Part shown: positions 29,153-39,300 of the stretch, one piece after another
How the letters are laid out: each line of letters opens with the position of its first letter
Numbering within the stretch: the first letter of the stretch is position 1
Assembly: GCF_015163655.1 (NCBI RefSeq)
Contig: NZ_JADEUF010000002.1
Coordinates: 62,001 to 126,000, forward strand
DNA: 64,000 nucleotides
From: Xenorhabdus griffiniae
GTDB lineage: Bacteria > Pseudomonadota > Gammaproteobacteria > Enterobacterales > Enterobacteriaceae
Reading direction: 5' to 3'
Translations under genes and position numbers: made by a program
The notes under the pieces: generated by a model
Seen by the model: the letters and a program-made list of their open reading frames with translations, nothing else
What the model was told of the DNA's origin: nothing
Databases searched by the model: none

Positions 29153-30691
29153 ATGTCTTTTCAAAAAAGAAGTCTTGCGATTGTCGGAGGCGGGGCTGCG
29201 GGCGTGGCAACATTCATCGCAGCAGTGCAACATCGTGTGGCACAAACCATTTATATTATTGAGCCTGGGGCTGTTGGCCCCGGTATGGCCTTTTTCAATC
29301 TGGATGGTGATATCCTCTGCAATACCTCAGTTGATACCATGTCCGTCGTGGCAGATAACCCTCTGGATTTTCTGGATTATTTGCATAAACGTGGGCATAC
29401 CGTTACACCGGAATCTTTCGTACCGCGCCAATGGGTAGGAAATTATCTGAATGAAAAGTTTCTGGAATTTAACACTATCGCTCTCAAGATCGGAATCGAT
29501 GTTTTCCATATACCCTATGTATTTAAGGGGTTAAAAATCAATTCACATCGGTGTTATACGCTCTGGTACGGTGATACCTTGGCACCTCAATCGCTGGAAG
29601 TGACTGATGTCATTTTTTGTACAGGCTTCGGCGCTTCTCGGCTCCCTGAAGTGTTGAAACCCCACTTGGCTCATCCAACTTTTATTCACTGTCCCTATCC
29701 AGAGCAAGATATGTTAGCCAGAATACCCTCGCAATCGCGGGTATTGGTTATCGGCAGTAAACTTTCAGCCATCGATGCGGCTATTCTTCTCTGCCGTGAA
29801 GGCCATCGCGTCACCATGACATCGCCATCAGGAGATATTCCCGCTGTGCGTTCGCGGCTTATACGAAGTCCTGGAGCCTTCTTTGAGCATGAAAACATAA
29901 TGTCGATAATGACCCGTAAGGGAAATCAATCGAACCATCCTTTTCCTGACTCATTGAAACGTGCATATCTAAAATATTTCTACCGCGCACTCAACAAATA
30001 CACCAAGATACCCTGGCGAGAACAGTTTTCTAATGCCAATAGTTATCGGGAACGTCTGCGTGAAGAAATAGCTATTGCCGAGCAAGGAAAGAGTCAATGG
30101 CAAGACATGATAGTCAATTTCATGGATGTCATTAATGAAGTGCATTTAAATGATAAAACCTATTTCGACGGTTCATTTCATCCCAACGTCGAAAAAATGC
30201 TTCATCGATATATCACTGCCATAGCTTTACCCAATGCACGCAAACTTCTGCACTATATGGATGAGGGTTCTCTGATCATCCAGCAGGGAGAAATTTTAAA
30301 TGTTGTTATAGAGGAAGGAGAGGCTAATACCTGGTTAGTCAATTTAGGGCAGGATTATCAACCATTTGATGCTGTTGTCGCTGCTGTTGGTTATCACCAA
30401 CCTGACTTTGTCATTGACGAGGATGGGAAACTTGAGATTGACACTCACGGCCAGCATTCAGAGCGCGCCATATCAATCTCGCCAGAAATGGTCGCCATCC
30501 ACCCTGACCTTAAGGAAAAGGAAAGCATTTGGTTTGTCGGAACGCCTGCGCATAAGCGGTTATGGGTGCCTAATGCCCTCGTCGTGGTAGCGAATATTGC
30601 AACCAAGGTGATTAAGAATATGTTACGCACCGATGTTCAGGCACCATCTGCTGTTGACAACCATGAAAAAGAGCTAGAAATCAGCACATAA
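29153..30691 (+). CDS. FAD/NAD(P)-binding oxidoreductase
   Basis: A flavoprotein of about 512 residues. The N-terminal dinucleotide motif is AIVGGGAAGVATF. A second Rossmann segment, VLVIGSKLSAIDAAILLCRE, lies near the middle (about 198-217). The layout fits the FAD-NAD(P)-binding group that includes E. coli YdhS. Three ATGs are in tandem at 29147, 29150 and 29153; AGGA is best spaced for the third. It follows the O-methyltransferase closely, so the two may tailor the same compound, by oxidation and methylation, though no assembly-line gene is present. The reaction is unknown. Confidence 0.8.
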   Translation: MSFQKRSLAIVGGGAAGVATFIAAVQHRVAQTIYIIEPGAVGPGMAFFNLDGDILCNTSVDTMSVVADNPLDFLDYLHKRGHTVTPESFVPRQWVGNYLNEKFLEFNTIALKIGIDVFHIPYVFKGLKINSHRCYTLWYGDTLAPQSLEVTDVIFCTGFGASRLPEVLKPHLAHPTFIHCPYPEQDMLARIPSQSRVLVIGSKLSAIDAAILLCREGHRVTMTSPSGDIPAVRSRLIRSPGAFFEHENIMSIMTRKGNQSNHPFPDSLKRAYLKYFYRALNKYTKIPWREQFSNANSYRERLREEIAIAEQGKSQWQDMIVNFMDVINEVHLNDKTYFDGSFHPNVEKMLHRYITAIALPNARKLLHYMDEGSLIIQQGEILNVVIEEGEANTWLVNLGQDYQPFDAVVAAVGYHQPDFVIDEDGKLEIDTHGQHSERAISISPEMVAIHPDLKEKESIWFVGTPAHKRLWVPNALVVVANIATKVIKNMLRTDVQAPSAVDNHEKELEIST

Positions 30692-30711
30692 TTTTAACCC
30701 GTTCGTCTGAT

Positions 30712-30754
30712 ATGGATCTTCCTTAAGGTTTTAATACCGAAGAGGAAGATCCAT
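30712..30754. other. Hairpin after the flavoprotein gene
   Basis: ATGGATCTTCC and GGAAGATCCAT form a perfect 11-bp stem around a 21-nt loop, about 20 bp after the stop. There is no T-run. It may act as a weak terminator or as a cruciform. Confidence 0.45.
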
Positions 30755-30846
30755 GTTAAACATGGTTCATACAATCAGTGGCTTTGTTTAATAACAATCC
30801 ATGAAATAGCTGATATCATCAAATACAAAATCGTTTAATCTAAACT

Positions 30847-30951
30847 ATACTAATCGTCTTTCAAGATACGTCTTATATCTCCCCGCCTAGCGAGGAGATA
30901 TAAATAATCACATTGATTTGCAAGCTGGAATTTGCAGTTGGATTGGTATAG
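30847..30951. repeat. Palindromic repeat, subfamily 2, overlapping a CDS end
   Basis: TATACTAATCGTCTTTCAAG through GTTGGATTGGTATA. The centre is TTATATCTCCCC-GCCTAGC-GAGGAGATATAA, followed by the ATAATCACATTGATTTGCAA spacer of subfamily 2. The right arm lies inside the 3' end of the minus-strand phosphatase gene. Confidence 0.78.
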
Positions 30952-31744
30952 ATGAATTCATTATCTGCACGACATTATCGAGCAATTTTGGCGTACATGC
31001 CGATACCAGGCTACCACCAAATATCACTTTTTCCCGACTGCCATTCAGGGTACAAAAATCACCACCTGCTTCTTTAATACAGGGCAGAATTGCAGCGCTA
31101 TCCCACGGTTTCATTAAGGTATCAATGGCACAATGCAAGCGACCGGCTGCAACCATGGCATGTTGGTAAGCGTCATTAACAAATGTAAAATCACGCGCTG
31201 ATTTTACCAGTGAGTCCAAATTATAGGCGACGGTCCCATCGGCAAGATTATAACTCGTACTGTGTATTCCTGAGGCAGTGATCACCGCCTGTTTCACCAT
31301 TTCTGGTGAATTTTCCGCAATTTTGAGTTGGCGTAGTGGCTTACCTTCGACGCTCATCCAACAACCTTTACCTTTTGCCGCATAAACCACAGTTGAAATC
31401 GCCGGAAAACTCATTACCCCAACTACAGGTTCGCCTTGTTCAACAAAGGCAATCAAGGTACTGAACAACGGGATGCCATACAAAAACGCCCTTGTCCCAT
31501 CAATAGGATCAATAATCCATCCCGATTCAAATTCTTCCGCCCCATTTAATCCAAATTCCTCTCCCCAAACTGGCACCCCCGGACTGCGTTTTTCAAATAG
31601 TTCCCGAATTTCTGCTTCCAGCATTAAATCGGTTTGGGTAACAACAGAACGGTCGAATTTATAATCGAACTGCCCCGCACCATAAAAAGCCTCCTGAGTT
31701 TTTTTTCTGATAGTGTTCACCGCTTCAAGAGCAATATTTAACAT
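30908..31744 (-). CDS. Inositol-monophosphatase-family phosphatase
   Basis: A 278-residue magnesium-dependent sugar-phosphatase-like protein of the IMPase/HisN/CysQ superfamily. Metal-binding motifs are VTQTDLMLE (about 35-43), GEEFG (about 61-65), the signature WIIDPIDGTRAFLYG (about 76-90) and MKPWDSAA (about 210-217). AGGAG lies ten bases before the ATG. The last 14 residues, SIPIQLQIPACKSM, are encoded inside a palindromic repeat, so the original C-terminus appears to have been replaced or extended. Substrate unknown; histidinol phosphate, inositol phosphate or another sugar phosphate are candidates. Confidence 0.85.
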   Translation of the reverse strand: MLNIALEAVNTIRKKTQEAFYGAGQFDYKFDRSVVTQTDLMLEAEIRELFEKRSPGVPVWGEEFGLNGAEEFESGWIIDPIDGTRAFLYGIPLFSTLIAFVEQGEPVVGVMSFPAISTVVYAAKGKGCWMSVEGKPLRQLKIAENSPEMVKQAVITASGIHSTSYNLADGTVAYNLDSLVKSARDFTFVNDAYQHAMVAAGRLHCAIDTLMKPWDSAAILPCIKEAGGDFCTLNGSREKVIFGGSLVSACTPKLLDNVVQIMNSSIPIQLQIPACKSM

Positions 31745-31897
31745 CAGCTTATAGCTCCTTTTATTCTTTCATATATTAGTTTCAGCCGTAATACCAAACC
31801 CTGCCTCTAATATACCCTCTTTTTTGAAAGACCAGCCTCCTTTATCATCTGATTCCTAACCAAATTTTACCTTAAGATCACCACTCAGGATTAAATC

Positions 31898-32221
31898 TCA
31901 TTGCACTCCATAAAATGCCCCATTTTTATCTTTTTTAACTTCTTCTTCATGCTCTTCTCCCGCTTTACGGATCATGGCAACGACTTCATTCAGTTTATAG
32001 TAAGTGGCAAATATTTGAACGACATCGAACCGAAGATTAACTCCTATTAGTGGGCTTGCTGTTATTTCACTGTTAAACTTATAGAATAGATTTGTACCAA
32101 GGACGGTTTTATTTCCCAATGTGGCGGTTAAAATTTTATCAGCGAATTCGTATTTTTTATTTATTAACGGCTTTCCTGAGCATTCGTCTGCTCTTATATA
32201 AATGGAGAAAAAGATGTAAAA
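31898..32221 (-). pseudogene. Open frame without start, possible gene remnant
   Basis: An open frame of 107 codons, bounded upstream by TAG at 32222-32224, with no ATG. The only usable start is TTG at 32119, which would give 73 residues. The composition is protein-like (KYEFADKILTATLGNKTVLG ... EEHEEEVKKDKNGAFYGVQ) with a charged amphipathic C-terminus. I do not recognise it. It may be the 3' part of a gene that lost its 5' end in island rearrangement, or a small gene starting at TTG. Confidence 0.3.
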
Positions 32222-32368
32222 CTAATTGCAGGACTTTATTTTAAAAGCCTAAATGGAATGATAGAAGAACGAATACCAAATAAAATACACCTTGCATCCC
32301 ATTATATAGATAATAAGAGCAAAACGTTTTTTCTACCCGAATATATGTTTAAGTATAATAATGAGTAA
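32180..32368 (+). pseudogene. Second open frame without start, possible remnant
   Basis: A plus-strand frame of 62 codons following TGA at 32177-32179 and ending in TAA at 32366. It reads GEKDVKLIAGLYFKSLNG then MIEERIPNKIHLASHYIDNK and ends LPEYMFKYNNE. The first in-frame ATG is at 32258. The balanced, soluble composition suggests a C-terminal fragment of a lost gene. Unrecognised. The rest of 31745-32498 is A/T-rich with nothing else seen. Confidence 0.25.
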
Positions 32369-32498
32369 ATCATGTATATTAGTTTACATCTTATATTTAT
32401 CAGACTGCCATTAACATTGTTATAAAAAATTAGGATTCATGTGGTTTCAAACCATATGAATCCTATATAAATACTCCCACCAGCTTGACCGGACACTC

Positions 32499-32906
32499 TC
32501 AGGGCGTCACCGAAGGCGTGTCCCGCCCTAATGAAATCGGCTGATAATTCGCATTAAAACGTTTAGCCAGCCCCTCAAGTCGTTTATCTAGCGTCCAGAG
32601 CTTCGCTCCTGGTGTTATCATGGTCGATGCCAGCAACGTAATATCAACAAAGCCACATCCAAGCCCGTACAATTTTTTATTTTCAATGAATGCCATCACT
32701 TCAGCAATACTGGCGTGATGACTATGTGGTAACAGACCTAGATCACCAAGCGTTCGCTGTCTTGGCGCTGGAGGGGTTCCACAGGCTATCTCAGCCAGTA
32801 TCATCGGGTGAATTAGAACCAGATCCCAGTTCAGCAACTGAACCAATCCGTCATTCCTGTTTTTGAAGTGGTCAACCCAAACGGACGTATCAACCAAAAC
32901 AGTCAT
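32499..32906 (-). CDS. vapC: VapC-type PIN-domain ribonuclease toxin
   Basis: A 135-residue endoribonuclease toxin of a type II toxin-antitoxin pair. The PIN-domain acidic residues are all present: Asp6 in LVDTSVW, Glu39 in MILAEIACG, Asp88 in FVDITLLAS and Asp107 in LWTLDKRL. An intact site suggests an active toxin. The start overlaps the stop of vapB by one base (TAATG), coupling translation as usual for vapBC. Family members cleave tRNA or rRNA; the target here is unknown. It lies at the 3' side of rtxA. Confidence 0.9.
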   Translation of the reverse strand: MTVLVDTSVWVDHFKNRNDGLVQLLNWDLVLIHPMILAEIACGTPPAPRQRTLGDLGLLPHSHHASIAEVMAFIENKKLYGLGCGFVDITLLASTMITPGAKLWTLDKRLEGLAKRFNANYQPISLGRDTPSVTP

Positions 32907-33109
32907 TATGAGGATGGCTCCTCATGGCGGCGGGGAACCATCTGCATTTCAGGCGATGAACCGCCGAGCGCAGCCAATCTTTTTGCCGCCTGCACACGAA
33001 CAAACGTTTTCACAGCTTCCCGGAAAATATCGGCTTTATCCATGCCAGGCTCGGCCATTTCTAACGCCTGAGCATATAATGTATCATCAATCGTAACGGT
33101 AGTTCGCAT
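32906..33109 (-). CDS. vapB: VapB-type antitoxin, ribbon-helix-helix
   Basis: A 67-residue antitoxin. The N-terminal [20 protein letters not shown] is a ribbon-helix-helix DNA-binding module of the Arc/MetJ type that should repress the operon. The C-terminal tail (about 45-67) is disordered-looking and charged and would block the VapC active site. It is the first gene of the pair and has an inverted repeat 25 bp upstream. Confidence 0.88.
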   Translation of the reverse strand: MRTTVTIDDTLYAQALEMAEPGMDKADIFREAVKTFVRVQAAKRLAALGGSSPEMQMVPRRHEEPSS

Positions 33110-33133
33110 AATATTACCTCATTGATTCATATA

Positions 33134-33153
33134 TTGATGCTAATATACATCAA
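33134..33153 (-). promoter_or_regulatory. Inverted repeat, probable VapB operator
   Basis: TTGATG-N8-CATCAA forms a symmetric site just upstream of vapB, where the promoter should be. VapB-family antitoxins bind such palindromes. The assignment is inference. Confidence 0.45.
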
Positions 33154-33298
33154 AAATAGAATCAAAACAATTCGACCTATCCCTGCCCGTATGGGTTCCT
33201 CATCGTCCTGAATGATAATATTTGGGGACGTATTCACCCGTAATGATGTTCGCCATAAGCGGCTAAATAGTGATAAATCCCAATAACACGTTAATTGA

Positions 33299-33326
33299 AA
33301 AATGGCCCATATTCATGGGCCATTTT
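33299..33326 (-). terminator. Terminator of rtxA
   Basis: AAAATGGCCCAT and ATGGGCCATTTT form a perfect 12-bp stem with a 4-nt loop just past the rtxA stop codon. On the minus strand it is followed by a run of T. This is a strong intrinsic terminator. Confidence 0.85.
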
Positions 33327-33339
33327 GTTAATAAAACTA

Positions 33340-36300
33340 TCAGACTAGTTTAGATTTTCCATTAATGGTATCAGACCAAGCCGTTATAACGGTTGATTTC
33401 GATTTACTGTCCAGCGAATCAATCAAGCTGCTGTCTCCCATATTAGGTGCGAATCCACTCATAGCCTGCACCAGGGAATCAACGGCATTGGCAGAGAGTG
33501 CTGTATATTCACGCTCGCCCTGTGCATCTTTATCTCCCATTTGGGTGACGATATCCGCTCGGTTGCCATTGAAATAGTCATTGAACGTTACAGAACCCAT
33601 TGCCTCAAATTCCCCTTGTGCAGAGGTATCTTTGACATTACGCTGGGTCAACAGAACCAAATCGTAACCGCTGCGTTGGAACCACAGGTTTTGCCAATTG
33701 ATATCGTTGAAAATAATCTTGTCGCCTTGCTTGATATCTTCAACCACGTTATCAATCACATCACCACTGACCACAAAGCTATTCACGCCCGTGCCACCCT
33801 TGAAGCGGTTTTGGTATCCACCCAATACCAGCAGATCATCACCATCGCCACCGTTAAGCTGGCTGAACTTAGAGACCACATCGGCAATCAGGTGATCACT
33901 ACCTGTACCCCCATTGATAACAGCGTGATAACCCATTAATTTGATGGCATTGTTACCTTCCTTGCCATCGACTCGGTTATTGTTGCCGAATACCGTCGCA
34001 AAGTCGTTACCTTTACCCAAATCAACCTGATTATTATTGCCAATGGCGACAACGTAATCCTGATCTTCCCCTGCATCAATGCGGTTAAAGTTGCCGGAAG
34101 CCACGATATAATCACGTCCCTTGCCGCCATCAATCACGCCACCTTCACCAAAGGCAAAGACCTGATCATCGCCATCTCCCATGTAGGCGTAGTTAATCCG
34201 TCCAGCCAATACAGCCACATCATTGCCTGCACCACCAAACATCATGTTTTCACGCCCCATCATGACACCGACATCATTACCCTGGCCTCCTGTGAAAATA
34301 TTCGAGGTGCCTACGGAATAGAAAACGTCATCACCACGGCCGCCCCAGAAGTTATTGTTATCTCCCAGATACGCACCGAGATCTTTACCGTCACCACCCC
34401 AGTTAAAGTTGTAGTTACCCAGAGAAACGTGGATGTCACCATCCCCTTGCAGATGACCGCTATTACGCAGGAAGTCGAAGGTTTTATCCTGCATGTTGAG
34501 TAAGTCGGCAGTCAGGTTCTCTTTTAAGTTAGTGACCAGCGATTTCATCTCGGCCTGCTTATCCTGGTTGAACAGCGTTGCAAACAGGTTTGGCAGGTTC
34601 AGGGACGTCAGCCCAAAGGCGCGATCTGCCTGTGTCGTTTCTGGTGCTGATGCATCCCCTTTACTGATGGAAACACGCCCTTCCTGATTTTCATCAGGTG
34701 CTTTGGCTTTCAGGCCGTGGCTTTCAGCAAAAGATTTCACGCCATCAGCTCCCATATTCAGGCCGGCTTTCAGGCTATCCAGTAATTTTTCTGGATCAGT
34801 GAAGGCGTTCAGTTGATCGCCACTGAATTCACCGATGATTTCCAGCATTTCACGCAAAATAGCGACACCATCAACAGACTGACTAGAGCGAGAAACAATA
34901 CCGCCTTTCGGGGTATAATCCACACCAAAGATATCCGCCAGCGTGGTATCCGCACTAACCCCCGCCAGATTCCCCAGCAATTTGTTTTTGATCTGACGTG
35001 GCAAGTCCGTTGGGCTAAAGGTAAACGTGGTTTTTGCCACACCCGTTGAGGTATATTCCTGCGTCATTAGACCAAACAGTGAACCCATATTGGTATCCAG
35101 AATCGACTGGATGTTGTCACCAAACATAAAGTTCCAGTTACCCGTCGTAACCTGAATATCCGCACCTTGTCCACCCACGGCAAAGTTGAAGGCTAGTTTT
35201 TCATTCGCTTGACGGAATTTATCCGCCCGACTGATTTTACCCATTTCCGGGGTATTGCCATTTCCACTCAACCATTGGTTGTATTTCTTGTTCAGCGTGC
35301 TTTCGAGATCATTTTTCAGGCCACGGCTGCTACGTTCATTTTGTGAGTCGAGATCAGTCAACGTCTTATAATCCACACTACTGGTCAAATCGAGACCGGA
35401 CAGATCACTGACATATTTCTTCGCACTTTCCAATGTCCATTGCTGGTTTTGTGTCGCCAGCCAATCTGGTGAATCAAACGAGCCGGCAATGTTTTGCAAT
35501 ACACCAGAAATACGGGCTGCACCATCAAATGGGTTAACCAACGGTGGGGTTGGAATGGATTTTTCCAACATAACGATGAGATCATTACTGCGTCCCATGT
35601 TGAAACTGATGTTGCGGTTGCCGATAAACAGTTGTGCACCCTCAAGTGCCTGATAACCGGCAATATCAATACTGTGCTTGCTGTCACCATTGCCAATGTG
35701 AACCATCACATTGTTATCACCAAAGGCCAGAGACTTAAAGCCACCTGTACCAACCTTGATGCCTACGTTGGTCGTGCCCCAGTTAATTGCCGTAAACTCA
35801 CCATCACCCGCCTGTACCTGAATATTGCCGGAATAACTCAGTTGGTTATTGGATGATGCCGCCGCTGAATGGTTATCCGCCGCATCGCGTTGTTTCGGTG
35901 CATGGAATGTCTCGGCATTATCGGCAATCGCACCTTGCGCTTTTGCATCTACACCTGCCTGCCCCACGCGGGACAAATTGATGTCATTTTCAGCAATACC
36001 AAAGCGGATTCGTTCGGAGTGACTTTCCACTTCACCGTTGTCATTCCATCCCAGCACCAGCTTATTATCCATCAGCTTGTGAACCCACTGTTCTTGCGCA
36101 TCTTTTGTGTATTTGCGGCCAATACTGTCTACCGCAACTGCACTGCTGCGAGCCGATACTGTGGTTCGGATACCCTGCTCATCCAGTGCCGAAATAAAGC
36201 GGCGAGCAAAACCATCTCGTTTGTCATCACCGATCAAGGAGCAACTGACAAGGCTGATATGATCAGGCATACCAACAGGTTTGAAATCGGTACTGAACTG

Positions 36301-39300
36301 TTTCAGCCTTAAGGCCAGTTCATCGGCACTATAACCGCTGACACGTGTGTGGTTTTGTAGCGATTTTTCACGCCCATGCCCCACAATCTGCCAGCGTAAT
36401 TTGCCGGATTGTAATTTATCGGACAAGACAGCGGGATCACCATACACCACACGGTATTGGCCATTGCTGTCGAGCTGAACAATCACAGTGGAATCTGGGT
36501 GCTTACCGGCCAAATTCGCGGCAGCTTGCGCAACAATCGGATCATTTTCAGTCTGGATAATAATCTGACCAGCAAAGCGGCTGGCGCTACTTTCAGGCTG
36601 GGATTTGACCACAATATTTTCCCAGGCATTGACATCCTGGTTATTCACGTGAATATGACTTTCCAGCGAGTCATCACCTAACGGTTTTTTCACACTATGA
36701 GTTGCATCAATTTCTGCCGGTTTCTTGATTGGGGTATCGTCAAACACAGGCAGTTCTAAGATGTCTCGCATCGTGAAGTTCTCAGCCCATCTTGGACGAT
36801 AAGTTGCCAGAACCTCACCATCCATGACGGCGACACGTTCGAAAACGCTTTCCCCTGCTGCATTCTTCGGCAACTTATAGCTTTGGGCCATGTTTAGATC
36901 GGATTCACCGAAGAAACGCGTCACGTAAGCGCCAAACTTCTCCGCCGACGAGAATTCAATAATTCCCACATTGGGATCATAGAAACCATAAACACGATTT
37001 TCACCACTGCCTTTCGCCCACGCCGCCATAGCATGGTCTGGGCCATCCAGCTCAAGCAACACTGGCTGACCTTCTGGATTGCCAGCAGTAATTTTCTGGA
37101 CGACGCCATCGACTGTCAGTGCTTTCGTGTCTTCCAGTTTCTCTTTCCACACTTTCATGGATGTCGCTGACATTGGGTTCTTAGCATGGAGTGCGGCCAA
37201 AGATCCCAACAGTTTATTTGCGTTGGCGTGTTCAGCGGCAGAATACCGTTCTGGGTTGTTAAGTACCGCTGCCGCAGAATACATTTTCTCCAGCAATTGA
37301 CGGGCAACCCCCTCCTGTCCCTCATTTTCAAGTTGTTTCGCAACCAGAACTAGTTTCGACAACGGATCACAACGTCCGCCAAAACCATCATTTGACAGAT
37401 TCAGCAATAACAATTGGGGTGCCAGTTGTTCACTCGCTTTAGTGTCAGCAATGCCGGTTGAAGCGACATCACGGAACAACCGATTGTATTTTTCAGCTCT
37501 TGGCTGGAAGGTGATTTTCAAGGCGCGGCTTTCAATTTCCCAAGCCAAAGCGCCTTTCTGTTCCAGGCTCCAGTTACCCTTAACCAGCAAATCCACCAGT
37601 TGTTTGATATTCATGTTTGGACGGAAACCATCCACGATCTGTTCTGCATGGCCTTGTTTGTAACCCGCCAGAAAATCTTCGGTTGTACGAATATCTGTCA
37701 GCTTCTTCCCTGGGCCGGCTGGCTGTGGTTTTATTGCTTCACCGTAACGTTTAAGGTCGTTATCAATACCTTTGAGTACTTCTGGTTCGTCAGGCTGAGG
37801 TTTCGCATCAAACAAGTTCGTGACAATCTGCTTGGCATACAGATTCATCAAACGACTGCTCTCTTCATGACCATAGGAAGTCAGTTCGCCTGATACCTGA
37901 TAACCCTCGACCAGCAGTTTGCTACGCAGTTTTTCCCCTTCTTTGCCCAACCCTTCATTATCGGACAATAGCATGATTGGCGTCTGTTTCGAGATACCTT
38001 GCAGGTTTTTCTCCACCGAGAACTGGCCATTAAAAAATTTGGCTACTCCTGCTGTGAAGCCCGCAGGGTTCCACATTTCATGGGCGGTAATCGCTTTGGT
38101 CATACTTGGCATTGGCCTGTCAAGCAACAAACCAGAGACGGCTTGTCCGTTGCGCTCGGCATAACGGGCAAGATCTGCCGCAACAGCCCCACCCATAGAA
38201 TAACCATGAATGATGATATTTTCGGGCTTGATGCCACGGTCATTAACTAAATATTTGAACATGGTACGGGCATCCTGATAGAGCCCTTTTTCGCTTGGAT
38301 GACCATCACTGGAGCCGTAACCCCGCATGTTCACCGCCAGCATATCAACACCCTGTTTTTGGTAATGGATTTGGATAGTACTGGACTGATCTTCCGCAGA
38401 TGAACCGGTACCGTGGATGAAAAGAACGACTTTTTTGGCCGAGTCAGGTTCATTCTGATCGGTTTGATCGCCACTATGGTAATAACCAGTTAGGCGTCCA
38501 GCTTCACCCTGTAGCGTGATTTTATTCGCTGCGCCTTTCGTCACAGCCTCATCTAATATTAATTGAGTGCCATAATCGACTTCACGACGCTGTTCTCTGG
38601 CGCCGAAAAGCTGATTGTTCATGAGACGCGTTATTGGATTGGCGGGGTCACTGTCACGCAGTGGTGTGCCATCGTGATCAATAGCCACTTTTTCCAGCAC
38701 GTCATCTTTCTTATCGGCATGATCCAAAACTTCCAGCTCGCCACTGACAACGCGATTTGGATCATGCAGGATTTTTTCCCCCTGCGCTTCCTGCAATGCC
38801 TGGGCAAAGTTGAATAGTTCGGTTGGCGTCCAGACACCAAATTTTGGTCGCCATGTATGACCGATAACGTTATCAGCACCTCCCGCCTTAAGCACTCTGG
38901 CAACAATGCTTGAACAGTTTTTTGTCAGAAGTTGATAACGCGTATCTGGTTTTTCGCTGATTTTCCGCCATTCTTCCCGCATTGCGGCCGTATCCAATCC
39001 AGCCAGATTGATGCGGAATACTCGCCCATCATCGCCATCACTGGCCTTGAAATCCCGAATATCGTCTAGAAGATGGTCTTGTTTTCGTTCAATAAACTTC
39101 TGGATAACATTGGCAACGCGTTTTTTTGTTAATTCAGGGGGTTGCGTGGCAGCCTTGCGCAGAACCTCAGCAAATTGTTTGCCCATTTCAAATACATCCA
39201 CACCACCCTCTTCCAATTTTCTGAGGAATGGTCGAGCAAACACTTCTGGTATGCCGTAACTGCCCAGCAAGCGAGGATTTTCCAGTAAAGTAGTGGCAAG

